DNA of 8,436 nt from Phycisphaerae bacterium (GTDB lineage Bacteria > Planctomycetota > Phycisphaerae > Tepidisphaerales > Tepidisphaeraceae): the NCBI GenBank assembly GCA_014380825.1, contig JACMJD010000688.1, forward strand, positions 1 through 8,436. The letters are read 5' to 3'. The notes beneath the pieces were generated by a model, which was not told where the DNA came from, did no database searches, and saw only the letters and a list, made by a program, of their open reading frames with translations. Position numbers and translations under genes: made by a program. Below are positions 1 to 6,748 of this stretch, one piece after another; within the stretch, counting starts at the first letter, position 1, and each line of letters begins with the position of its first letter.

Positions 1-1
1 C

Positions 2-64
2 ACATCGCGGACGATCGAGATCGCGTACGAGCCGTACAAGGTCATCTCGCTGCGGCTGGACTAG
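2..64 (+). CDS. C-terminal end of a truncated gene, possibly a GH38-type alpha-mannosidase
   Basis: An open frame enters from the left edge and ends at a TAG stop at 62-64, giving 20 residues that close with EIAYEPYKVISLRLD. An acidic-hydrophobic stretch followed by a Pro-Tyr/Phe and a final beta strand of the type 'xxPYxIxTLRL' is typical of the last strand of GH38 alpha-mannosidases and some other large glycosidases. The neighbouring GH78 gene fits a glycosidase, but 20 residues cannot settle the family. The stop lies inside the 3' end of the convergent SGNH hydrolase gene, a 23-bp tail-to-tail overlap. The frame is probably coding because the peptide reads naturally and ends right at the convergent junction. 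The family name is a guess. Confidence 0.45.
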   Translation, partial: TSRTIEIAYEPYKVISLRLD

Positions 65-683
65 TCTTTCGTCCAATCTGCGCAAGCTGCTTGGTCTGGC
101 GCGCCTCCAATCCGGCGACGGCGGGCGTTTTCTTCAGCGCAGCCTTTCCGCACAACACGCCGACGAACACGCAGGCGGCGAGATACGAGCCAGCGAGCGA
201 GGGATGACTTCCGTCGGCATCGAACAGCGCTGGATGATCTCGCTCGCGAAGACACTGATCCCACGCGACGCCAACGGGAACGAGGATCGCACCAGTTTCT
301 TTGGCGATATCTGTGTAGGCGTCGGTGATCGCGGCCTGTGTCTGCGGCGCGTGCTGGCGGGCCCATGTCATGTAGAGCGCGGTCTTGGCGCCGTTGTCGC
401 GGACGAGTTGATCGAACAGGCGCACGTTCTCGTGCATACGCGATCGGTTCTTGATCGGCAGCGTGCTTTGTTCCTGTAACACGACAACGTCGAACATCCC
501 GCGCTGAATCAGCTTGCTCGCCTCACCCGCGTTCCAATGACGGCGCAGCGACGCACCACCGGCGCTGACGAGTTGGTGATCGATCGTGCGTCCGCTCGTC
601 GCAGCGATGGTGGCGGTCAATTCGGGAAGATCATTTCGCGCGGTGAAGCTGTTACCTATGAACAGGATGCGCTGGCGACTCAT
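42..683 (-). CDS. SGNH/GDSL-type hydrolase, DUF4886-like
   Basis: This 213-residue protein is a probable serine esterase or deacetylase of the SGNH fold. Visible motifs: block I is ILFIGNSFT near the N-terminus with nucleophile Ser12. A glycine-rich SAGGAS (residues 40-45) is the likely block II. DVVVLQEQS (65-73) sits where block III usually carries an oxyanion-hole Asn, and has Gln70 instead. DGSHPS (157-162) supplies Asp157 and His160 of the triad. GNSxT plus LQEQS is the pattern I associate with the DUF4886 group, often found near polysaccharide genes. No signal peptide is seen, since block I begins at residue 6, so a cytosolic enzyme is likely. The ATG at 683 is used because block I follows directly; there is no clear Shine-Dalgarno. 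Its substrate is unknown; removal of acyl groups from imported glycans is an inference from the neighbouring glycosidases. Confidence 0.8.
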   Translation of the reverse strand: MSRQRILFIGNSFTARNDLPELTATIAATSGRTIDHQLVSAGGASLRRHWNAGEASKLIQRGMFDVVVLQEQSTLPIKNRSRMHENVRLFDQLVRDNGAKTALYMTWARQHAPQTQAAITDAYTDIAKETGAILVPVGVAWDQCLRERDHPALFDADGSHPSLAGSYLAACVFVGVLCGKAALKKTPAVAGLEARQTKQLAQIGRKTSPAAAR

Positions 684-728
684 CGATCGCGTCGTTTACC
701 GCGCATCGCGTTAGCGTGCAAACAAGCG

Positions 729-1016
729 CTAAACGATCAGCGCGACGATCGCTACCAGCACGGCGATTACACCCATCACCACGGCGGCGATGCTCAGCAT
801 TCCCCCGCTGACGCGTGGCGAGAGCGCGCGCAAGCCGCCAAGAAGTCCGGCGGCGATCGCGACAAATGCCGTTACCAGGCCGATGATCTCTCGGCCGTTG
901 CTGGAAAAGTAAAAGCTGCCGAGGGCGGCGAGGATCGCCACGATCGACGCTACACTTCGCGCGGGCCCGCTGACGACGGGGCCACCTGCGGCTGTCGACT
1001 CATTCATCCTTGTCAT
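729..1016 (-). CDS. Small hypothetical protein with three membrane segments
   Basis: I do not recognise a family. From the ATG at 1016 the protein has 95 residues: a short polar N-terminus, then three hydrophobic segments at about 22-37, 44-62 and 72-95. The second and third are joined by a short RALSPRVSGG loop, and the protein ends inside the last helix (VAIVALIV). This looks like a small integral inner-membrane protein. The frame is open up to an ATG at 1052, which would add 12 residues but leave only 15 bp to the divergent rhamnosidase start. An ATG at 1007 is also possible, with AAGG directly in front of it. None of these has a well-placed ribosome site, so the start is uncertain. The gene lies 45 bp upstream of the SGNH hydrolase gene on the same strand and may be co-transcribed with it. 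Hydrophobicity periodicity and lack of internal stops support coding. Confidence 0.6.
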   Translation of the reverse strand: MTRMNESTAAGGPVVSGPARSVASIVAILAALGSFYFSSNGREIIGLVTAFVAIAAGLLGGLRALSPRVSGGMLSIAAVVMGVIAVLVAIVALIV

Positions 1017-1038
1017 GATCGGGAGACAAGCAATTGTC
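1009..1038. promoter_or_regulatory. Palindromic TTGTC/GACAA motif between divergent genes, candidate operator
   Basis: The segment carries a perfect inverted repeat CTTGTC (1009-1014) - 10 nt - GACAAG (1025-1030), followed after a 3-nt gap by a third half-site, TTGTC (1034-1038). The last two half-sites also form GACAA-N4-TTGTC. It sits between the divergent rhamnosidase gene (start 1068) and the small membrane protein gene (start near 1016 or 1007), where a shared promoter must lie. The 10-nt spacer would put half-site centres about 16 bp apart, roughly one and a half turns, which is not the commonest spacing. Function as a repressor or activator site is inference from position and symmetry alone; no convincing -35/-10 pair was found. 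Confidence 0.3.
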
Positions 1039-1067
1039 GGGCCGAACCTCATCGCTAAAGTAGTGGT

Positions 1068-3806
1068 ATGCCAGAATCCACCATTCGGCCGGTTAATTTG
1101 CGGTGCGAGTCTCGCGATGCACCTTTAGGAATTGATGCGCTGGCCCCACGGCTGAGCTGGATGCTGGAACCAGGAAAGCCCGATGCCCGCGATCTGAAGC
1201 AGTTGGCATATCAAATCAAAGTATGGGATTCGATCGCCGACGTTGAGAAGCGCGACGCGATTTGGGACAGCGGGAAAATCCAATCCCCCGCACAGTTCGG
1301 CATCGAGTACGCCGGGCCGGCACTGCGATCGGGTCGGCCGTACGCGTGGCGCGTGCGCGTGTGGGATCAGGCGGGCAGCCAATCGGACTGGAGCGCGATC
1401 GCTACATGGACGATGGGCCTGCTCGGGCCGCACTGGTCTCGAAAATCGCCGAGCGAACCGGGCGACGCCCCGCCGAAATGGATCGGCGCGCCGATCGATC
1501 TGCCGTGGTCCGAACACGAAAGCGGCCCGGCCATCCTGCTGCGAAAGAAGATCGACATCGCGGGTGAGATCGATCGCGCAATCGTCTACGTGTCGTCGCT
1601 CGGCTTGTACGAATTGCAGATCGATGGCGCGAACGTGCAAGGCGAAGAAGTGCTCTCCCCGGGCTGGACGGATTATCACAAGCGAGTGCATTACCAAACG
1701 TACGATGTGACCGAGCCGCTGCACCGATCGCGCGGCGAGCACGCGATCAGCGTGACGCTCGCGCCAGGTTGGTACGCGGGCCGCATCGGGCTCACACATC
1801 TATCGAACGGCGGCGCGCGGCGCGGAATTTATGGCCGACATTTGCGGCTGTATCTCGAGCTGCACGTCTTTACGCGCGATGGCAAGACGCATGTGATTCG
1901 ATCGGACGAATCGTGGAAGTATTCCACCGACGGCCCCGTCGTCGCGACCGATCTGCTGGATGGCGAAACGTTCGATGCGCGGCGAGATGACGTTCGCTGG
2001 CGCCGGGCGGATTTCGATGATGCCTCGTGGAAGCCCGTCGCGTGCAACGACAACGGCCCGCTGCTTCAGGCGATGCCGTGCGAACCGATTCGCGTGACGC
2101 AGAGCATTCCCGCGATCGCCGTCACCGAACCGAAGAGCAGCGTGTACATTTTCGATCTCGGACAGAATATCGCGGGCCGTTGTCGAGTGACGATTCGCGG
2201 GAGGCGATCGCCGGGCGATGAAATCGTCTTGCAGCACGTGGAAGTGCTGAACGCGGACGGCACGATCTATCGCGACAATCTTCGTATCCCGCCAATTAGT
2301 CCGCTCGGTGCGCCGCAGGAGGATCGCTACATTTGCGGCACGAGCGACAAAGATACGGAAACGTTCGAGCCGCACTTCACGTTTCACGGGTTTCGATACG
2401 TTCAAGTCACCGGGTTGAAAGAGCGTCCGCAGCCGGCCGATCTCGTCGGTCGCGTCATGCACACCGATGCGCCGATCGCCGGGGAGCTCGAGTGTTCGAG
2501 CGATCTGTTGAACCGCATCATGCGCGCGATCGTCTGGACGCAGCGCGACAACATGATCTCGGTGCCCACCGATTGTCCGCAGCGCGACGAACGCCTGGGC
2601 TGGACCGGCGACATGCAGGTGTTCTGCGGCACGGCGAGTTTCAACATGGATGTGTCGAAGTTCCTGGCCAAGTGGATGCAGGACCTCGTCGACGCACAGT
2701 GCACCGACGGCCACATGCCGGATTTCGCACCTCATCCGTTTGATCCGGACACGCGTTTTAGCCGCAACCCCGGCTGGGGCGACGCCGCGCCGATCGGGGC
2801 GTGGAAGCTGTACACGATGTACGGCGATCGTCGGCTGCTCGAAGAAATGTACGAGCCGTGCGCGCGGATGTTGCGCGCGGTTCATCGCGATTCGCCCGAT
2901 CTGATCTGGCGCGGACGCGCGTATCCGTTCATGTATGGCGACTGGCTGACCGCCGACACGTTGCAGCTTGAGGGCTGGCCAAGATCGGGCGGCGAGGTGC
3001 CGAAAGATATCTATTCGACCGCGTTCTTCGCGCACCACGCGGATCTGATGACGCGCATGGCAACGGTGCTGGGAAGGGAAAGCGATGCCCGCGAGTTCTC
3101 CGCGCTCGCAATGGCGGTGAAGAAGAAGTTCGTCGAAGCGTTCGTTGATTCTGATGCGAAGATCAAAGGCGACACGCAGGCCGGCTACGCGCTGGCACTC
3201 GCATTCGATCTGCTGCCCGAGCGCATGCAAGAACGGGCCGCGGCGCACATGGTTGAAGCGCTGAAGCCCTACGGTGGCGCGCTGTCGACCGGATTCCAGA
3301 GCACGCTCCGCATGATGCTTCAGCTCTCGCGATTCGGATATCACGACCAGGCATACGCGCTGGTCAATCGTCGCGAGATGCCGTCCTGGGGCTACATGGT
3401 CGAGCACGGCGGAACGACGATCTGGGAACGGTGGGACGGTTTCGTCGAAGGTCGCGGCTATCAGAATCCCGGAATGAATTCGTTCTGCCATTACGCGATC
3501 GGCGCCGTGGGCGAATGGATGTATCGCGTGATCGGCGGAATCAATCCCGACGAATCGCAGCCCGGCTTTGGCCACGTCATCATCAAACCGATTCCCGGCG
3601 GCGGATTGACGTGGGCGAAGTGCGCGTATCCGTCCGTGCGCGGCAGGATCGTTTCAGACTGGAAGGTTGACGGTGCGAAACTGACGATGAACGTCGTCAT
3701 CCCACCAAACATGACCGCGACCGTGCATGTTCCTGAATCGGGCAAAAAGGAAATCGGTTCGGGAACGTATGAATTCGAAAGCACGCTCACGCGCAAAGGA
3801 TCGTGA
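1068..3806 (+). CDS. Alpha-L-rhamnosidase, glycoside hydrolase family 78
   Basis: The enzyme hydrolyses terminal alpha-L-rhamnose from rhamnosides or polysaccharide fragments by the inverting mechanism of GH78. It has 912 residues, a normal family length. Approximate layout: an Ig/Fn3-like N-terminal domain (5-118), a jelly-roll domain typical of bacterial rhamnosidases (about 155-330), a concanavalin-like domain (about 340-450) with the conserved FDLGQN (362-367), the (alpha/alpha)6 catalytic barrel (about 455-800), and a C-terminal beta domain. DCPQRDERLGWTGD (502-515) holds the expected general acid Glu508; IWERWDG holds the general base Glu787. No signal peptide or lipobox is seen at MPESTIRPVN, so it should be cytoplasmic and act on imported oligosaccharides. 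The ATG at 1068 is followed at once by conserved family sequence; only a weak purine run precedes it. Its 3' end overlaps the convergent lutC by 20 bp. Confidence 0.95.
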   Translation: MPESTIRPVNLRCESRDAPLGIDALAPRLSWMLEPGKPDARDLKQLAYQIKVWDSIADVEKRDAIWDSGKIQSPAQFGIEYAGPALRSGRPYAWRVRVWDQAGSQSDWSAIATWTMGLLGPHWSRKSPSEPGDAPPKWIGAPIDLPWSEHESGPAILLRKKIDIAGEIDRAIVYVSSLGLYELQIDGANVQGEEVLSPGWTDYHKRVHYQTYDVTEPLHRSRGEHAISVTLAPGWYAGRIGLTHLSNGGARRGIYGRHLRLYLELHVFTRDGKTHVIRSDESWKYSTDGPVVATDLLDGETFDARRDDVRWRRADFDDASWKPVACNDNGPLLQAMPCEPIRVTQSIPAIAVTEPKSSVYIFDLGQNIAGRCRVTIRGRRSPGDEIVLQHVEVLNADGTIYRDNLRIPPISPLGAPQEDRYICGTSDKDTETFEPHFTFHGFRYVQVTGLKERPQPADLVGRVMHTDAPIAGELECSSDLLNRIMRAIVWTQRDNMISVPTDCPQRDERLGWTGDMQVFCGTASFNMDVSKFLAKWMQDLVDAQCTDGHMPDFAPHPFDPDTRFSRNPGWGDAAPIGAWKLYTMYGDRRLLEEMYEPCARMLRAVHRDSPDLIWRGRAYPFMYGDWLTADTLQLEGWPRSGGEVPKDIYSTAFFAHHADLMTRMATVLGRESDAREFSALAMAVKKKFVEAFVDSDAKIKGDTQAGYALALAFDLLPERMQERAAAHMVEALKPYGGALSTGFQSTLRMMLQLSRFGYHDQAYALVNRREMPSWGYMVEHGGTTIWERWDGFVEGRGYQNPGMNSFCHYAIGAVGEWMYRVIGGINPDESQPGFGHVIIKPIPGGGLTWAKCAYPSVRGRIVSDWKVDGAKLTMNVVIPPNMTATVHVPESGKKEIGSGTYEFESTLTRKGS

Positions 3807-4428
3807 GCTTCTTCGGCCCGTGCGCGCCGAGCACGAGGATGCGCTCGATGTCGCCCGTGCGGCTCGGGCCGGTGATCAGCGAGATGAAACTCGGATAATT
3901 GTTCGCGTATTTTGAAGCGATGAGAGCGAACGCCGCGGGCAGATCCGCGATCAACTGATCGCGCCTCGCCAGCACCACGTGATGCGGCGGCAACACCGAC
4001 AGCGCCCGGCCCCCGGCGCTTCGACTGGTTATGAGCACGCTTCCGGTTTGTGCGATCAAAGCGTCGCACTCGGTAATGCCGACATCGCACCGTTCGAGGT
4101 CGCGCGTGTCGTAACCGTCGTCCGTTTGAAGGGTTGGCAGCGCGATCTGTTCGACGACGGCATCGGTCAGCGCGCCGCGATGCGTGGCGACGCGCTTCCA
4201 GCCTTCGGCGATCGCCCTCTCGCGAAGCAGCGGAGCCCAGGCCGCTTGCGATTCGGTCAGATGGAACGCCGCCCGAAGATCGGCAGCATTCGCGCGAAAG
4301 AGGTCGACGACAGATTCAACCACCGGCAGCCAATCGCGCGGTTCACCGCCACGCGACGGCGGTTTGTGCGCGGGCGACCGCAGCGCTTCCCGCACGCGGG
4401 CGAGAATGTTCTCGCGTTCTTCGATCAT
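3787..4428 (-). CDS. lutC: LutC, LUD-domain subunit of the L-lactate oxidation complex
   Basis: LutC is one of three proteins (LutA, LutB, LutC) that together oxidise L-lactate to pyruvate in the cytosol in place of a flavin lactate dehydrogenase. This 213-residue protein starts MIEERENILARVREAL, an N-terminal helix usual for LutC, and carries the LUD domain in its second half. That includes VGITECDALIAQTGSVL, followed by GGRALSVLPPHHVVLAR, and the closing ILVLGAHGPKKLTILCA typical of the family end. The start is fixed by the ATG at 4428. It overlaps the lutB stop in an ATGA junction, and a strong GGAAGG ribosome site at 4436-4441 lies 7 nt upstream. The open frame continues further upstream, but that part is out of frame with lutB and has no LutC sequence. 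It is the last gene of the operon and runs into the rhamnosidase 3' end. Confidence 0.93.
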   Translation of the reverse strand: MIEERENILARVREALRSPAHKPPSRGGEPRDWLPVVESVVDLFRANAADLRAAFHLTESQAAWAPLLRERAIAEGWKRVATHRGALTDAVVEQIALPTLQTDDGYDTRDLERCDVGITECDALIAQTGSVLITSRSAGGRALSVLPPHHVVLARRDQLIADLPAAFALIASKYANNYPSFISLITGPSRTGDIERILVLGAHGPKKLTILCA

Positions 4429-5801
4429 CGCCGCGCCTTCCAGTGATCGCGAAATGATTGTTCGGGGATTGGCGGCAGATCGCGCGTGCGCGTCCACGCG
4501 CGAAGCGGCGCGATCAGTCGGACCCTGGCGAGTTCGCGAAACACGCGGGTCATCACCGCGAAGAGCGTCGGACGATTCGCGACGAACGCGTACAGTCGGA
4601 AGACGATTCGTTCGCGCCAGCTTCCGACCTGTTGCGCCGCGTTGCGACGGTTGTGCAACAAACGGTGATGCAAATCGATCTTCACCGGGCAGATTTCCGT
4701 ACACGCACCGCACAGCGACGATGCATCTGACAGGTACTTCCACTCGGCAAGTCCGCGCAAGTGCGGCGTGATCACCGCGCCGATCGGTCCCTGATATGTC
4801 GTGCCGTACGAGTGGCCGCCGATGTTCTTGTAGACGGGGCAGACGTTCAGGCACGCGCCGCAACGGATACAGTGCAATGCGTCGCGCTGTTCCGCGTCGG
4901 CGAGGAGTCGCGTGCGTCCGTTGTCGAGTAGCACGACGTGCATTTCTGCGGGGCCGTCGCATTCATCCGACTGTCGCGGGCCGCCGTAGAGCGAGTTGTA
5001 TCCAGTCAGCAGTTGGCCGGTACCGGAGGTGGCGAGCATGGGGAGGAATAGCGCCAGATCCTCCAATCGCGGCAGGATTTTTTCGATGCCCAGCAGCGCG
5101 ATGTGAACCTTCGGCAGCGCGCAGGTCAGTCGCGCGTTGCCTTCGTTTTCGGTGATGGAAATCATTCCCGTTTCGGCGATCGCGAAGTTCGCCCCGCTGA
5201 TGCCGACGTCGGCCGTGATGTATTTGTCGCGCAGCACGCGTCGCGCGATCATCGTCAGTTCTTCCGGATCGTTCGTCGGGTTCGTATGCAGCTCGCGCTC
5301 GAACAGTTCGCTGATCTCGCAGCGCGTCAGGTGCATCGCGGGAAAGACGAAGTGATACGGCGCCTCGCGGCGAAGCTGCACGATGTATTCGCCGAGGTCC
5401 GATTCGACGACTTCATACCCGGCCGCCTCGAGCGCTTCGTTCAGGTGAATCTCTTCGCCGGTCATCACCTTGGATTTGATGATCGACTTCGCGCGCTTCT
5501 CGCGAACGATGTGCAGGATGATCTCCCGCGCCTGCTGCGCGGTGCTGGCCCAGTGAACGCGTCCGCCGCGCGCTTCGAATTTCTGCGTGAACTCGATGAG
5601 GTATCGATCGAGATGATTGACCGCATCCCATTTGATCTCGCCGGCGCGTTCCCGGGCGGCCTGCCAGTCCTGGAAGAGCGATTTTCGCTCGCCCCGCGCA
5701 GCTTCGTACTTCTTGAGCGCGATCTGAATCCGGCCGCGGTGCCGCAGGTCTGATGAAACCTGGGCCGCATCGCGTTGAAATTGTTGTTCGTGAACGTTCA
5801 C
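4425..5801 (-). CDS. lutB: LutB, iron-sulfur subunit of the L-lactate oxidation complex
   Basis: LutB is the ferredoxin-like electron-transfer subunit of the LutABC L-lactate oxidation complex. Read from the GTG at 5801 it has 458 residues, near the usual length. The N-terminal half is a LUD domain, with KSKVMTGEEIHLNEALE and GISGANFAIAETG. Then come two iron-sulfur sites: CIRCGACLNVCP (Cys311, 314, 317, 321) and SSLCGACTEICP (Cys364, 367, 371). Between them lies NIGGHSYG, and a basic C-terminal tail ends in FRDHWKARR. The GTG start overlaps the lutA stop as GTGA. The next in-frame methionine is far inside the conserved region, so GTG is the only reasonable start. An open-frame extension upstream to 6008 is antisense-free but lies over lutA in another frame and lacks family sequence. 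Confidence 0.94.
   Translation of the reverse strand: MNVHEQQFQRDAAQVSSDLRHRGRIQIALKKYEAARGERKSLFQDWQAARERAGEIKWDAVNHLDRYLIEFTQKFEARGGRVHWASTAQQAREIILHIVREKRAKSIIKSKVMTGEEIHLNEALEAAGYEVVESDLGEYIVQLRREAPYHFVFPAMHLTRCEISELFERELHTNPTNDPEELTMIARRVLRDKYITADVGISGANFAIAETGMISITENEGNARLTCALPKVHIALLGIEKILPRLEDLALFLPMLATSGTGQLLTGYNSLYGGPRQSDECDGPAEMHVVLLDNGRTRLLADAEQRDALHCIRCGACLNVCPVYKNIGGHSYGTTYQGPIGAVITPHLRGLAEWKYLSDASSLCGACTEICPVKIDLHHRLLHNRRNAAQQVGSWRERIVFRLYAFVANRPTLFAVMTRVFRELARVRLIAPLRAWTRTRDLPPIPEQSFRDHWKARR
4436..4441 (-). promoter_or_regulatory. Ribosome binding site of lutC
   Basis: On the minus strand the sequence GGAAGG lies 7 nt before the ATG at 4428, inside the end of lutB. It is the best Shine-Dalgarno match in the window and decides the lutC start. 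Elsewhere in this window such sites are weak or missing, so lutC may be able to initiate independently rather than only by coupling to lutB termination. Confidence 0.7.
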
Positions 5802-6517
5802 TCTCGTCGCGCCAGTATTTCCGCCAGGTGGATCGTGCGCATCGGCGAGCGCTGTCGATCGAGCAGGCCCTGAATCTGCATGAGACAGCTTGAATCGGTG
5901 GAGACGACGTACTGCGCTCCGGTGTCGCCGGCCGACTCGCATTTCACTTCCGCCATGGCAGTTGAGATCGCCGGAAATTTCACGGCGAACGTTCCGCCGA
6001 AGCCGCAACAGGTTTCGGCCTCGCCCATTTCGATCAGCTCGAGATCGCGCACGTGTGAGAGCAGCGTGCGCGGCTCCTGCTTTCGGCCAAGCTCGCGAAG
6101 ATTGTGGCAGCCATCGTGGTACGTCACGCGCGCCGGAAATCTCGCTCCCAGATCCGTTACGCTCAGGCGGTTGACCAGGAAATCGGAGAACTCGAACGTC
6201 TTGTTGGCCAGTTCCCGCGCGACTGGCTCAAGCCGACTGCCGGCGAACATCTCGGGATAGAAATTCTTGATCGTGGCCGTACACGATCCGGATGGAACGA
6301 CGACGACTTCGGCGCCGGCCAACCCTTCGATCACCCTGGCGGCGATCGAGCGGGCTTCGTCCCAGAAGCCCGCGTTGAATGGCGGTTGGCCGCAGCAGGT
6401 TAGATTCTCCGCAAATGCTACATCATGGCCGAGGCGCTCCAGGATTCGGACGACGCTGAGGCCGACTTGGGGGTAGCAAACGTCGACGAAACAGGGGATG
6501 AAAAGGGTGACGGTCAT
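5798..6517 (-). CDS. lutA: LutA, cysteine-rich CCG-domain subunit of the L-lactate oxidation complex
   Basis: LutA is the heterodisulfide-reductase-like subunit with two CCG domains that bind iron-sulfur clusters. It works with LutB and LutC in oxidising L-lactate to pyruvate. The protein from the ATG at 6517 has 239 residues, matching Bacillus subtilis LutA in length. The first CCG domain shows FIPCFVD (Cys9), TCCGQPPFN (Cys41-Cys42) and SGSC; the second shows HDGCHNLRELG, ETCCGFGGTF and TDSSCLMQ. A GTG at 6526 would add three residues (MSR), but the ATG gives the usual MTVTLFIPCFVD start; neither has a good ribosome site. It is the first gene of the operon and lies divergent to the prepilin-like gene. 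No GntR-type lutR regulator or lactate permease gene is adjacent in this window. Confidence 0.94.
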   Translation of the reverse strand: MTVTLFIPCFVDVCYPQVGLSVVRILERLGHDVAFAENLTCCGQPPFNAGFWDEARSIAARVIEGLAGAEVVVVPSGSCTATIKNFYPEMFAGSRLEPVARELANKTFEFSDFLVNRLSVTDLGARFPARVTYHDGCHNLRELGRKQEPRTLLSHVRDLELIEMGEAETCCGFGGTFAVKFPAISTAMAEVKCESAGDTGAQYVVSTDSSCLMQIQGLLDRQRSPMRTIHLAEILARRE

Positions 6518-6570
6518 GCGTGACACAGGGAGCTTACGGGAAGCGGGGTTGTTTTTGCAGAAAAGGCGAT

Positions 6571-6602
6571 CCGGGCCGGCGCGGAGTACCGCTCTAGCCC
6601 GG
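6571..6602. repeat. Imperfect inverted repeat (hairpin) in the divergent spacer
   Basis: Two nested stems are visible: outer CCGGGC (6571-6576) with GCCCGG (6597-6602), and inner GCGG (6581-6584) with CCGC (6589-6592) around an AGTA loop, separated by 4-nt internal mismatches. It lies in the 230-bp spacer (6518-6748) between lutA and the prepilin-like gene. A T-rich stretch (6607-6615) follows on the plus strand. No plus-strand gene ends here, so a terminator role is doubtful. It may lie in the lutA leader or act as a protein-binding site. The rest of the spacer shows no convincing promoter: TTGCTA (6645) and TATGAT (6674) are 23 bp apart, too far for a standard sigma-70 pair. Confidence 0.3.
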
Positions 6603-6748
6603 CGTGTTGTTCTTTTGGGGAACCAACGCGGTTTTCGGGGAGTATTGCTAAGAGCGTTTTCATGTTTCTGCGGTATGATCTGTCGGCCGCGATGTTGGCG
6701 GACGACTTCCTCTGGATCGGTGCGGAGCGCTTCGGCGGTCGGGCGTCT

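Noticed and set aside
537..1058. Rightward open frame of 173 codons across the SGNH and small membrane protein genes
   Set aside because: Composition is Arg/Asp/His-rich and low in hydrophobics, while the opposite strand encodes a good SGNH enzyme and membrane helices.
1800..3575. Long open frame (591 codons) antisense to the rhamnosidase gene
   Set aside because: It is Arg/His/Ala-rich without any recognisable domain and lies wholly opposite a certain GH78 gene. High GC content makes such antisense frames common.
4429..4962. N-terminal extension of the lutC frame
   Set aside because: It overlaps lutB out of frame, is Arg-rich, has no LUD sequence, and the ATG at 4428 has a strong ribosome site.
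5802..6008. N-terminal extension of the lutB frame
   Set aside because: It lies over lutA in another frame and lacks family similarity; the GTG at 5801 gives the normal LutB length.
6568..6602. Peptide string SGPARSTALA seen both in a shadow frame here (plus strand) and in the shadow extension of lutB near 5820-5860 (minus strand)
   Set aside because: The underlying DNA differs at about one third of positions, including a serine codon of the other family, and both frames are non-coding by all other signs. I take it as a coincidence of Arg/Ala/Ser-rich shadow frames, although a search for this string as a dispersed repeat in the genome would be a quick test.
6645..6679. Possible sigma-70 promoter TTGCTA ... 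TATGAT before the prepilin-like gene
   Set aside because: The 23-bp spacing is too long for a standard promoter and there is no extended -10.
6662..6748. Upstream ATG extension of the prepilin-like protein
   Set aside because: It would create a leader of about 60 residues with no pilin-like leader features; the ATGs at 6749 or 6761 give basic leaders of 31 or 27 residues.
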